Assembly: GCF_030124375.1 (NCBI RefSeq)
Contig: NZ_JASKLS010000002.1
Coordinates: 679,621-743,620, forward strand
Source: Sinorhizobium sp. 6-70
Lineage (GTDB): Bacteria > Pseudomonadota > Alphaproteobacteria > Rhizobiales > Rhizobiaceae
Direction: 5' to 3'
DNA: 64,000 nucleotides
The number at the start of each line of letters is the position of its first letter. Position 1 is the stretch's first letter. Positions 26,483 to 35,370 of this stretch are shown one piece after another. A model generated the notes under the pieces. It was given only the letters and a program-made list of their open reading frames with translations. It searched no databases and was not told the DNA's origin. Both the position numbers and the translations under genes were made by a program.

Positions 26483-27646
26483 TTACTCGGCGCTGGCGCT
26501 TGCGAGCACGTCGCGCATCACATGCGCGCTCCTCTCCATCGCGACGGTATCGAGGGCAGGATCGACGAGAAAGGCGAGACTCGTGTCACCGAGTTCTCGT
26601 GCATTGGACAGCCTCTCGCTCGGGCCCATGCCGATATCGGTGAACGCCTTCTCCAAATAGATCTCGGAACAACTTCCGCTGAAACAGGCGACGCCGGCGG
26701 CATTGATCTCACTGATAATCCGGTCCCGGCTCCACCCGGATTTGAGATATTCAGGCCGTACGAAGGTGTAGAAGCGGTACCAGGCATGCTGGAGGTGGCT
26801 GGGCGGCGACGGTGTCCGCAGCGCTTCAATGCCCTCGGTCGCCTTTGCAAGAATTGCCGCGTTATGGGCGCGTATGTCACGCCACTTCAAAAGGCGCTGG
26901 AGTTGGCGCAGGCCCAAAACAGCCTGGATGGACGTCATTCGCCAGTTGGTTCCTATGGATTCGTGCAGCCAGCGAAAGCCGGGCGGATGCTGCTTGTTGA
27001 AGACCGTGTCATAGGACTTCCCATGGTCCTTGCGGCTCCACGCACGCTTCCAGAGACCCTCGTCGTTCATGGCGACAAGGCCGCCCTCCCCGCCGGTGGT
27101 GATGATCTTGTCCTGACAGAAGGAGAATGCGGCAATATCTGCAAAACTGCCGACGGGCCGGCCATCGATCTCAGCGCCATGCGCTTGCGCACAATCCTCG
27201 ATAACCCAAAGGCCCTTTTCCCGCGCCAGCGCCATGATCGCCGGCATGTCACATGGCCAACCGGCAAGATGGACGACGATGACACCCTTCGTCCGCGGCG
27301 TGAGTTTCGCCCTTATGGTTTCGGCGGTGATGTTCTGGCTGTCGCGATCGACGTCGGCGAATACCGCGACGCCACCGGCCATGGGCACGGTGGAGGCCGA
27401 TGCTATGAAGCTGCGCGGCGTCACGATGACCTCGTCGCCCGGTTGAAGGTCCAGCGCGTAGAGCGCAAGATCCAGCGCGACGGTTCCATTCGCCAGCGCG
27501 ATGGCGTGTTTTACTCCCAGGAACCGCTCATAGGCGGCCTCAAAGTTGCGTACATGTGGCCCCGTCCAGGCGTTCACCTCACCCGACCTTAAGACCGACA
27601 CGACATCTTCGATCTGTTCTTCGTCGTAAACTGGCCAGCGTCCCAT
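26483..27646 (-). CDS. DegT/DnrJ/EryC1 PLP-dependent sugar aminotransferase
   Basis: This 387-residue enzyme converts a keto-sugar nucleotide to an amino sugar. Visible features are LANGTVALDLAL (51-62), the IEDCAQAHGA aspartate motif (149-158) and the PLP lysine in FCQDKIITTGGEGG (K180). GGAGAG lies upstream of ATG 27646. It is the last of four minus-strand genes after the export protein, initiating transferase and PIG-L deacetylase, with gaps of about 100 bases or less. The substrate could come from the WbpM/CapD-like dehydratase at 54 kb. The gap to the Wzy-like gene (26336-26482) holds nothing recognisable. Confidence 0.92.
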   Translation of the reverse strand: MGRWPVYDEEQIEDVVSVLRSGEVNAWTGPHVRNFEAAYERFLGVKHAIALANGTVALDLALYALDLQPGDEVIVTPRSFIASASTVPMAGGVAVFADVDRDSQNITAETIRAKLTPRTKGVIVVHLAGWPCDMPAIMALAREKGLWVIEDCAQAHGAEIDGRPVGSFADIAAFSFCQDKIITTGGEGGLVAMNDEGLWKRAWSRKDHGKSYDTVFNKQHPPGFRWLHESIGTNWRMTSIQAVLGLRQLQRLLKWRDIRAHNAAILAKATEGIEALRTPSPPSHLQHAWYRFYTFVRPEYLKSGWSRDRIISEINAAGVACFSGSCSEIYLEKAFTDIGMGPSERLSNARELGDTSLAFLVDPALDTVAMERSAHVMRDVLASASAE

Positions 27647-27743
27647 TCTGTCTCTCCAAGCCGCTTTCGGGTTTCATTGCATCGGGTACCGGCCAAATGC
27701 CGGCACATCCTACCGCCCGTTTTCGAGGTCGCGCCGTGTGGCC

Positions 27744-28430
27744 TCACGCGACGTGCCGGACCAAAACAAATGCCTCCGCCGCTTGCCGCAAGATCGTCGC
27801 GCCGCGCAGAGTGGCGAGCGCCCGTAATGCGGCCAGCGATCGCTCGTGTGGCGGTTGGCGCAACTGAGAAGCAAAGGCCTGCATCGCCTCCAATTTGGTT
27901 TCGATCTGCGCGGCGATATCGATGAAGACATTCGGTACGAAGGTCGGCGACAGGTAGGGCGCGTTCCAATTCGTTTCGGACAGGGTTTCATAGGCGAGAA
28001 TGCGCGTGGGAAACTCGGCTTGGTGCGGCCTGCAGGCCACCAGCGAGGAGGTGAAGGTGAGCTGATGGTCGATATGCATGTCGCCCACGAACGGCACGAA
28101 GACCGTCTGAGGCGCAAGGCGGCGCACGAGCTCGGAAAGCGTGCCGTTCAAGCTGGTGTGCGGCGTCTCAGACAGCCCGGCCGCCGGAAGTCCGAGCCAG
28201 AACGTATCCTTTACGCCAAGAACAGCGTGAGCCATCCTTGCCTCTGCCTGTACCCTGGCCACCGCATCGGGCGCAAATGCCGGCGGCTTGCCCTCGGTGA
28301 CAATCGCAACAAACACATCCTCGCCTTCCGCGGCAAGCCTTGCGATTGTCCCGCCGGCACCGAGCACTTCATCGTCCGGATGAGGGGCGATCACGAGGGT
28401 GCGTCCAAACGCCAATCTTAACCCCTGCAT
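27744..28430 (-). CDS. PIG-L family N-deacetylase
   Basis: This 228-residue protein has the zinc motif APHPDDE (15-21) and the later DMHIDHQLT histidine motif of the PIG-L/LmbE family. It probably removes an N-acetyl group from a GlcNAc-like sugar. No signal peptide is present. AAGGA lies seven bases before ATG 28430. With the NodB-like protein at 17 kb it is the second predicted deacetylase of the window, which suggests free amino groups that could later be formylated or acylated. Confidence 0.9.
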   Translation of the reverse strand: MQGLRLAFGRTLVIAPHPDDEVLGAGGTIARLAAEGEDVFVAIVTEGKPPAFAPDAVARVQAEARMAHAVLGVKDTFWLGLPAAGLSETPHTSLNGTLSELVRRLAPQTVFVPFVGDMHIDHQLTFTSSLVACRPHQAEFPTRILAYETLSETNWNAPYLSPTFVPNVFIDIAAQIETKLEAMQAFASQLRQPPHERSLAALRALATLRGATILRQAAEAFVLVRHVA

Positions 28431-28530
28431 CGCACGTCCTTAACAAAGCTGGTTTTCTTCATCAGAAATATCCCTGCATTCAATGGTTTCGCTCGAACTG
28501 CCATATCGGGGCCGCGGCCGCCATCGCCGG

Positions 28531-29205
28531 CTAGCCCGGCAAATTGGCGCGCCTGGCTGCCAAATACTCCTCCGCTATTCTCAGATGCTCGCAGTGCACC
28601 TTTTCGCCAAGGACGATCGTTTTCAATGTCATGAGGACAATAAGCCCATCGAGGCGCAAGCTGGCATGTCCGACGTACCAGAGATCCAGAGCGATCTTCT
28701 GGTCGTCCGACAGACGCGTGTTGCCATTGACTTGCGCCCAGCCTGTCAGCCCCGGCGGGACCAAGCAACGAAGACGGCCAAATTCGCCGAAGGCGGCAAG
28801 AGTTGCCACGGGCAGCGGCCGCGGCCCTACCAACGACATGTCGCCGCGCAGGATCGACAGCAGTTGCGGCAGTTCATCGAAGCGCAACCGCCGCAAAAGG
28901 GCCGTCAGCTTCGTTTGCCGCAATTCGTCGGCCAGCAGTTCGCCGTCCGGTCCTCGCGCGTCCGTCATGGTGCGAAACTTCAATATCGTGAAGGCACGCA
29001 TCCCGACGCCAGCACGCACCTGCGTGAAAAACAGCGGCCGGCCAAGGTTGATCCAGACGACGATCGCCGTCAGAGCCATCAAGGGCAGGCACGGGACAAG
29101 CGCGACAGCCGCAAACAGGGACTCGATGGCGCGCCTGAAAGCGGCCGACCGTCGCAGCAGCGGCCAGGCGGGAACAGAAACCACGCGATCAAGGTTCGCC
29201 TTCAA
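28531..29205 (-). CDS. ExoY-like initiating sugar-phosphate transferase
   Basis: This 224-residue protein starts repeat-unit synthesis by moving a sugar phosphate from a nucleotide sugar to undecaprenyl phosphate. It has one N-terminal membrane segment (SLFAAVALVPCLPLMALTAI) and the catalytic core with ILKFRTM, FDELPQLLSILRGDMSLVGP and LTGWAQVNG. The length matches ExoY (short form, no extra N-terminal helices). The start is a TTG at 29205 preceded by AAGGGA eight bases upstream, with no ATG nearby. It is downstream of the export-protein gene by 68 bases. Confidence 0.92.
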   Translation of the reverse strand: MKANLDRVVSVPAWPLLRRSAAFRRAIESLFAAVALVPCLPLMALTAIVVWINLGRPLFFTQVRAGVGMRAFTILKFRTMTDARGPDGELLADELRQTKLTALLRRLRFDELPQLLSILRGDMSLVGPRPLPVATLAAFGEFGRLRCLVPPGLTGWAQVNGNTRLSDDQKIALDLWYVGHASLRLDGLIVLMTLKTIVLGEKVHCEHLRIAEEYLAARRANLPG

Positions 29206-29273
29206 CTCAAAATTCCCTTGGAAGGATGAGAGTCCGACTGAAAAGTGACGTGACGACGCCGACGCGGGCGTCG

Positions 29274-30539
29274 CTAAATTCCGGCAATGGCGACGACCAG
29301 AACGTCGCCAGGCAGCATTTCTGTCAAAGTCGACGCCTTTATGCTGGTCGGCGTTCCTGCCACCGGATTGCGCCTTATCTCATAAGTATATGAAATCTTT
29401 TTTTGTTTCGATGCATCGGCGTCCACGGCAGCCATGAGCAGCATTTGCTCTTCTGCCGACTGCCGTTCTGCGATGAGTTTCTTGATGGCAATATCTCGCT
29501 CTTGCAGCAGGGTCAGGACTTCCTTCTCCCTGTCGGCGCTGAGTTTCGACAGTTGCAGCTTCATCTCGCTCAACTCCTGGCGCGACCGCGCAAGCGTTGC
29601 AAACGTCTGAAGAAGCTGCGCCTTCTCCGCAAGGGCATTGTTCTTTGCTCGAGAAAGATCGCTTTCCGTGTTCAGTTCTCGCTTGCGCAGGGAACTGATG
29701 CGTTCCAGGTCCTTCTCGTTGTTCGAGACAACCTCCTTCTGCTGCGCCACCAGTTCGTTCAGGATGTCGACCCCGCCTTCGGCCTGCACGATGCCATCCG
29801 CCAGGATCTGGAGTTGAGACTTTCGGGCCGCCAGGTCGGCCGTCAGAATTTTCTCCTGAAGCTCGATGACGCCTCGCACCGAAGCATCCTTGATGTAGTC
29901 CTGGGCGATTTCGGGCACATCGTTCAGGTCGACTTTGGGCTTGGATTTCAGTTGAGCCACGAGCCTGGCTGCATAGATGCCCTCATGGATGATCTCTGCG
30001 TCGGCACCCTCGATCTCTGCGCGAAGGCGCGCGCGCGCCACGATCCGTTCCGACGGGTTCGAGGTGATGACCTGCGTGCCGCCCGCCAAACCGATGGCTT
30101 GCTCGACGGTCAGGCCGCTGTAGTACGGAAATGAACCAGGCGTCTTCACTTCCCCGAGCACGAAGACCGGCCTGAAACTCGCGATGTTCAACGACAGCTT
30201 CGGGTCGACCAGTATCTCGCGTCGCCGGTATTCGTCCTTCAGCTTTTGCATGGCCTCCGTCACCGTGAGGCCGACCACGTCGACGGCGCCGATCAGCGGG
30301 AACGGTGCTTCGCCATCGTTGGAAATCGTCGCATTGACCGGCAGTTCGGCGTCATCGAGAAAGTCGAAGGTCAGCACGTCGCCGATGGCAAGCCGGTACT
30401 CTGCCGCTTGCACTCGCGGTTCGCCGATCGCCGCGACCATGATCGCCAAGAATGCGACAGCCAGAAGCGCGATCAGCGAGCGCGCTCCCCAGTCGGACAG
30501 CGACGCACTCATTCTCTTTGTTGCACGGAGGGTACCCAT
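29274..30539 (-). CDS. ExoF/Wza-like polysaccharide export protein
   Basis: This protein of about 421 residues has a long N-region and a hydrophobic export segment (LIALLAVAFLAIMVAAI, about 22-38) ending near VQAAEYRL. A polysaccharide export domain (YRLAIGDVL) and an SLBB-like stretch (FVLGEVKTPGSF) follow. The remaining 200 residues are charged and helical, like ExoF. No lipobox cysteine is visible, unlike Wza. I chose ATG 30539 because a GGGGGA stretch lies upstream; ATG 30512 is an alternative. It leads the four-gene minus-strand operon and should pair with the Wzc-like protein. Confidence 0.88.
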   Translation of the reverse strand: MGTLRATKRMSASLSDWGARSLIALLAVAFLAIMVAAIGEPRVQAAEYRLAIGDVLTFDFLDDAELPVNATISNDGEAPFPLIGAVDVVGLTVTEAMQKLKDEYRRREILVDPKLSLNIASFRPVFVLGEVKTPGSFPYYSGLTVEQAIGLAGGTQVITSNPSERIVARARLRAEIEGADAEIIHEGIYAARLVAQLKSKPKVDLNDVPEIAQDYIKDASVRGVIELQEKILTADLAARKSQLQILADGIVQAEGGVDILNELVAQQKEVVSNNEKDLERISSLRKRELNTESDLSRAKNNALAEKAQLLQTFATLARSRQELSEMKLQLSKLSADREKEVLTLLQERDIAIKKLIAERQSAEEQMLLMAAVDADASKQKKISYTYEIRRNPVAGTPTSIKASTLTEMLPGDVLVVAIAGI

Positions 30540-30859
30540 CTCAAACAGTCCCCCAAAAAAACAAATTAAGAAAACGCTACCAAAAAATATTGGCCAACTA
30601 TATTCTTCCTGCCGCTGCCGCGTCAAAGGAAATTGGCAGTACTCTTCAACGCTGGGGGCAATCGGCGATTAATACTGTCTGGCGGCAGTCTCGTTCGGCC
30701 TGCCACCGAAGGTGCGTGTCATTCAAAGTTTTTCGGCGGGGCGCCAACCGCCATGCATTTTATTTATTATCGATAAGAAATCGCCGGCAACCCGGCAACA
30801 GCTTTTTCTCAAACGAAATCATAGTCCTGCTTCCACCATTGAGATGTAGGAAGGTTCCT
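30540..30859. other. 320-base divergent intergenic region
   Basis: This region lies between the export-protein and flippase starts. It is AT-rich near both ends (30555-30600 and 30760-30840). I see no strong palindrome or promoter pair. An in-frame extension of the flippase from 30452 runs through it but looks non-coding. Confidence 0.45.
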
Positions 30860-32206
30860 TTGACGATAAGAAAAAGGCTCGGCAAAAAACTCGGTATCCT
30901 GCACCAACTCCTCGACCGCGAAACGAATCTCAGGACGCGTCTCGAGAATGTCGCGCATCTGCTGACCGGGAATGTACTGAGCTCCGTGCTCGGGCTCATT
31001 GGCTTTGCGCTGACGGCAAGGGCGCTCGGCCCGTCGGATTACGGAGCTCTCGCCCTTTGCTTCACCTACGTCAGTGTCATCGAAAGGCTCATCAGCTTCC
31101 AGTCGTGGCTCCCGCTGATCAAGTATGGCGCGGAAGCGCAGAATGCGGGCGAGACTGCGCAATTCCAGTCCCTGCTCAAGTTCGGACTGCTGCTCGATAT
31201 TTCGGCGGCGACGGCCGGCTGGCCGATCGCGGTCGCTCTCCTTTTGATCGGCGCTCCCTGGTTCGGTGTGTCTCCTGAGATGTCCGGGCTGGTCATGCTC
31301 TATTGCGCCGTCCTGCCGTTCCAGATCTCCGGAATGCCGATGGCGGTGCTGCGGCTGTTCGGCCGGTTCAGGACAATTGCCTACGGCAATGTTGCGACGA
31401 GCATCTTGCGCGTCGTGCTTTGTGCGATCGGCATCATGACCGGCGGTGGTTTTTTTGAGTTCATGCTGATCTGGATGACGTCGCAAATCGTCGGCCCGCT
31501 CACCGTGCTCGGGCTCGCCTGCGTGGAACTGCACAGGCAGGGACTTCTCGCGGGACTGCTTTCCGCTCCGCTCAAGGGTGTGACATCGAAATTTCCGGGC
31601 ATCTGGAGATTCGCGATCTCGACGAATATATCGCTGACCATCCGCTCGAGCGCCAACCAGATCGATACCCTTCTGGTCGGTTATCTGGCCGATCCCGCCG
31701 CGGCGGGTCTTTACCACATCGCCAAACGCATCGGGCGAATAGCGCAGCAGGCCGGCGACCAGCTTCAGACCGTCGTTTATCCCGAACTCGCCAGGGCCTG
31801 GGCGTCAAAGGCGATAGCCGAATTCCGCCACGCGATCGTGCAGACGCAAACCCTTCTTCTGGGCTTCGGACTGCTCCTGACCGGCGGACTTTACATCGCG
31901 ATCGAGCCGCTGCTGAGATTGGCGGCAGGTCCGGAGTTTGTCGCCGCCGCCCCGCTGGTTATCGTCCAGTCCATTGCGGTGACGATGACGCTTTGCGGCA
32001 CGGTCATCCGATCGGCGCTTCTTGCGATGGGCCGCGAGGACCAGGTTCTTCGCGGTGTGCTGATCGCCACCGCGGCATTCCACGCAACCGCTCTGCTGCT
32101 CGTCCCCGTCATGGGCGCCATGGGCGCGAACGTGGCTCATATCGTCATGGCGACGATCTGGCTTTCGGCGATGATGATCGTCTATCGTCGCCAGCCGAAA
32201 CAATAG
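30860..32206 (+). CDS. Wzx-type polysaccharide flippase
   Basis: This 448-residue protein has about 12 membrane segments and the N-terminal pattern of the polysaccharide-synthesis (MATE-like) flippase family (LLTGNVLSSVLGLIGFALTA, then RALGPSDYGALAL). It moves lipid-linked repeat units to the periplasm. The start is a TTG at 30860, with an AGGAAGG ribosome site five bases upstream and the charged N-terminus following at once. It is divergent from the export operon. Confidence 0.9.
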   Translation: MTIRKRLGKKLGILHQLLDRETNLRTRLENVAHLLTGNVLSSVLGLIGFALTARALGPSDYGALALCFTYVSVIERLISFQSWLPLIKYGAEAQNAGETAQFQSLLKFGLLLDISAATAGWPIAVALLLIGAPWFGVSPEMSGLVMLYCAVLPFQISGMPMAVLRLFGRFRTIAYGNVATSILRVVLCAIGIMTGGGFFEFMLIWMTSQIVGPLTVLGLACVELHRQGLLAGLLSAPLKGVTSKFPGIWRFAISTNISLTIRSSANQIDTLLVGYLADPAAAGLYHIAKRIGRIAQQAGDQLQTVVYPELARAWASKAIAEFRHAIVQTQTLLLGFGLLLTGGLYIAIEPLLRLAAGPEFVAAAPLVIVQSIAVTMTLCGTVIRSALLAMGREDQVLRGVLIATAAFHATALLLVPVMGAMGANVAHIVMATIWLSAMMIVYRRQPKQ

Positions 32207-32256
32207 CGCCTTGCGACACCGTCTCATCGGAAGTGCTTACGATGCGGATCAGCGGC

Positions 32257-33708
32257 TTACTGCGGATACCTCCCGGCGGTGCGTTCCTCCGAAAGCCACT
32301 GCATGAAATCGTCGAAATTGGACCAACCGTTCTCATCCGAATCTTCCCACGCGTCGCTCTTCGCGGGATTTGCTCCGAAGCGCGGCTCGACGCTGTCGGC
32401 CAGCCCGTCGCCATCGGCGTCGATGTAAGGTTCCGCAGAGGCGATATCAGGCAAGGGGCCAGGCTCCTTCACCATTTCTCCACCGCCTTCGGCGCCCATT
32501 TGCCCCACTTCATTGATGAGCCTTTGATCGACGGCATCGCGCGGAAAGGCGCCGGCACTCCGGATTATTTCTTCATAGGCCTGCTCGGCCGTCAAAACCT
32601 CTGAAACGGCCAGGGCACAGGGCGGCTTGTCGACGAGGACATCTTCGGTCTCAGGGGAGAGGAGAACGACAGATTTGTTGCTCGGGCTCCACGTCACATT
32701 GCCGGTCTGATAGATGTGCGGTTTGTCGACACTGGCAGCTTGGTCCCAGGCCATCGCATAGGTAAGGTCGTTGGTGCTTGCGCCCGCCTTGAAATAGTTG
32801 CCGACAAACGCGATCGGCGTGCCGCCCGGATACTGCGAGAAGATTTCGCCCCACTCGGACAAGGCGTTGAAAAACAGGTTGTTGACGATCTCGACGCACG
32901 AGTTGGCGTAGTGGTTGTTGTCGGGATTGCGGTCCCGGTTGGAAATGCAGGCATTCCGCATGAAGGTGATGTTCTGGGGCACCCGCGGGTCGGAGCCGAT
33001 GAGCGCGCACTTGCTGTGCTTGTTGAGCCCCTCGCCAAAGATCGAGTTTGCCACAGTCAGGTCGCTGGTATTGGAATGCGAATTGAAGTTTTCGTCTGTC
33101 GACCACGACGTGGACACATGGTCGATGTAGACCTTCTTGCTATCCTCGACCGTCACGCCATCGATGTTGGAGATCGTGTTGGGCAGGCGGGGACGGACGC
33201 GCAGGTGGCGAATGATGACGTCGTCGGCTCTCTTCACGACGAGAGGCGTGTGTTTCTTTTCGTCATTGCGCTCATCGATCGTCAGGAGAACTCCCCCACC
33301 CGGCGCGGTCTGGCCGAGAATCGACACTTGTCCGCTTCCCTTGCCGATGACCAGGGACTTCTTTAGCCGGATGACGCCGGAGACGCGAAAGATGCATGTG
33401 CGCGGGCCTCGCATCTCCGCGCAAGCCCGCAGGCTGCCGGGGCCGGCGTCATCGAGATTTGTAACGGGCACCACCGCCCCGTTCCTTCCGCCGGCAGCGT
33501 GTCTGCCATAGCCCTGTGCTCCCGGGAACGCCGTCTGAGCAGCGTCCTCGGCGTGAACCCGGGCCCCGTCAACAGCAATCGGAGAAAAAGCAAGTAAAAG
33601 CAAGGCAGGGAAGGTCTTTGCGATGCAGGCTCGCCCCGCCGACGCGCCTCTCCATTTCAAGAAACCGTGTTGAGAAACGGAACATCTTGCCTCCGACCAC
33701 TTTTTCAT
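32257..33708 (-). CDS. secreted pectate-lyase-like beta-helix protein with calcium-binding tail
   Basis: This 483-residue protein has a long basic N-region and a hydrophobic signal core (FPALLLLAFSPIAVDG, about 32-47). The body matches the parallel beta-helix of pectate lyases: FPGAQGYGRHAAGG, FRVSGVIRLKKSLVI, IIRHLRVRPR and VYIDHVSTSWSTDENF. The C-terminus has an acidic repeat (DADGDGLADSVEPRFG, then EDSDENGWSNFDDF) typical of calcium-binding type 3 or dockerin-like loops. TAGGAG lies eight bases before ATG 33708. It converges on the flippase gene and could trim uronic-acid-containing polymer during secretion. Confidence 0.88.
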   Translation of the reverse strand: MKKWSEARCSVSQHGFLKWRGASAGRACIAKTFPALLLLAFSPIAVDGARVHAEDAAQTAFPGAQGYGRHAAGGRNGAVVPVTNLDDAGPGSLRACAEMRGPRTCIFRVSGVIRLKKSLVIGKGSGQVSILGQTAPGGGVLLTIDERNDEKKHTPLVVKRADDVIIRHLRVRPRLPNTISNIDGVTVEDSKKVYIDHVSTSWSTDENFNSHSNTSDLTVANSIFGEGLNKHSKCALIGSDPRVPQNITFMRNACISNRDRNPDNNHYANSCVEIVNNLFFNALSEWGEIFSQYPGGTPIAFVGNYFKAGASTNDLTYAMAWDQAASVDKPHIYQTGNVTWSPSNKSVVLLSPETEDVLVDKPPCALAVSEVLTAEQAYEEIIRSAGAFPRDAVDQRLINEVGQMGAEGGGEMVKEPGPLPDIASAEPYIDADGDGLADSVEPRFGANPAKSDAWEDSDENGWSNFDDFMQWLSEERTAGRYPQ

Positions 33709-33936
33709 GTGAAATCTCCTAAAAGCTCGGTGTCCAGTTTTTGCTTGGCCAGACATTTGGAGAGCGGTTCCGCGCGTGGATTATAAGCGCAATGCCGCAA
33801 TTTCGCTACCAGGGATTGCCCTGCAGCAGCCGAAGCAACTGAGCAAACGGGACGTCCGCGTTTTTAAATTCAATTATTTTATATTTTCGAGAATGAAAGA
33901 CAATTTAAATTTATAACGAAGGCAGGGAATAATGCA

Positions 33937-35148
33937 ATGGATTCCCAAAAGATTGTTATCGCGTTTCCATTTACTGGCGGAGAACTGGGCGGCAGCCATA
34001 TTTCTGCAACGGGACTAATCTGCGGGCTCGATCGCGAGAAATTCAAACCGATAATTATTCTTCATAAGAAGGGCCTAATACTAGAGGAATACCTGAGGAA
34101 GTTCGGGTTGCCTTTTATGCTTGCTCCCGACGTCAGTATTATTTCAGCGGATTCCGACCTCGGATTCGCAGCCAGTGTAGCGAACGGTTTGAGCCTGGTT
34201 CGGGCGACAGCAAAACTCGCCCCCTTCTTGAGGCGCCAGCGGGTGGACATCGTTCATACCAATGACGGCCGCATGCATGCGACCTGGGCGTTGGCCGCCA
34301 GGCTATCGGGCGCAAAGCTTCTCTGGCATCACCGGGGAGACCCGATGGCAAGGGGCGTGAATATAATTGCGCCATTGTTGGCCAATCACATCGTAACGGT
34401 CTCGCACTTCGTCCGACCGGCGAAGCCGATCGTGCCGGTGACCCACAAGATCACCGTACTGCACAGCCCGTTCGATCATCCCAGTGATCTTCCGGATCGC
34501 AACGCCTGCCGACGACGGTTCGTCGAGGAATTGGGCCTTCGGCCGGACACGCGGTTTGTCGGCTATGTCGGCGGATTGATAGATCGAAAGCGCCCGGTGA
34601 AGTTTGTCGAAGCGGTGCACGCCTTTCTGCAACATCATCCGGAGTTTCCCCTGGCGGGTCTGCTGTTCGGTACAAATGCCGCCAATGGGCCGGACCTCGA
34701 CGGCGCGGTGAAGTGCCGCGCCCAGGAGCTCGGGATTTCCGACCGGATTCACCTGATGGGCTTTCGTGCGCCCATTGCCCCTTGCATGGGTGCGCTCGAT
34801 GCATTGCTCGTAACGGCTGTCAATGAGCCGTTCGGGCGCACGCTCATCGAGGCCATGCTCTTGAAAACGCCGGTCGTCGCGACAAATCACGGAGGGAATC
34901 CGGAGGCAATCGACGATGGATTGACGGGCTATCTGGTGAAGCCCGAATGTCCGGAAGCCTTTGTGCGGCCGCTGGAACGGCTGTTGTTCGATGACCGTCA
35001 GTGGGAAGCGATAAGTTCGACCGCCTTGGAGAACGCGCGCGCCAAATACGGCAACAAAGCGCATATCGAAGGGATCAGCCGACTATACGAGGCGCTTGTC
35101 CCCCGGCGACCGCCGGCCATGCACGGGCAATTGGTTTCTCGACACTAA
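33937..35148 (+). CDS. GT4-type glycosyltransferase
   Basis: This 403-residue protein has a GT-B fold with an N-terminal glycine loop (FPFTGGELGGSHIS) and a donor domain with VGYVGGLIDRKRPVKF and NEPFGRTLIEAMLLKTPVVA (the E-x7-E motif). It is probably cytoplasmic. A GGGAA site precedes the ATG. It is divergent from the pectate-lyase-like gene across a 228-base AT-rich gap (33709-33936) that likely carries both promoters. Confidence 0.88.
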   Translation: MDSQKIVIAFPFTGGELGGSHISATGLICGLDREKFKPIIILHKKGLILEEYLRKFGLPFMLAPDVSIISADSDLGFAASVANGLSLVRATAKLAPFLRRQRVDIVHTNDGRMHATWALAARLSGAKLLWHHRGDPMARGVNIIAPLLANHIVTVSHFVRPAKPIVPVTHKITVLHSPFDHPSDLPDRNACRRRFVEELGLRPDTRFVGYVGGLIDRKRPVKFVEAVHAFLQHHPEFPLAGLLFGTNAANGPDLDGAVKCRAQELGISDRIHLMGFRAPIAPCMGALDALLVTAVNEPFGRTLIEAMLLKTPVVATNHGGNPEAIDDGLTGYLVKPECPEAFVRPLERLLFDDRQWEAISSTALENARAKYGNKAHIEGISRLYEALVPRRPPAMHGQLVSRH

Positions 35149-35370
35149 TGCATGTCGCCCGAAAGTGTGCAGCGGTTTTGGGACAACGACATGCATGAAA
35201 ACAAAGACCTGAAGCGCGTCGCAGGAGGCCGTTTGAATGCGGCGTGCTTTAGAGCGTCCGGCTTTGAAAGCGGATACGAGCCTATAGCCAAAGTGCTGAC
35301 GCATCCTTTGCATTGAATTGAGGATGCGGCGCTCTGGACATTCGTTCACTACGAACTTGAGGGGTCGACA

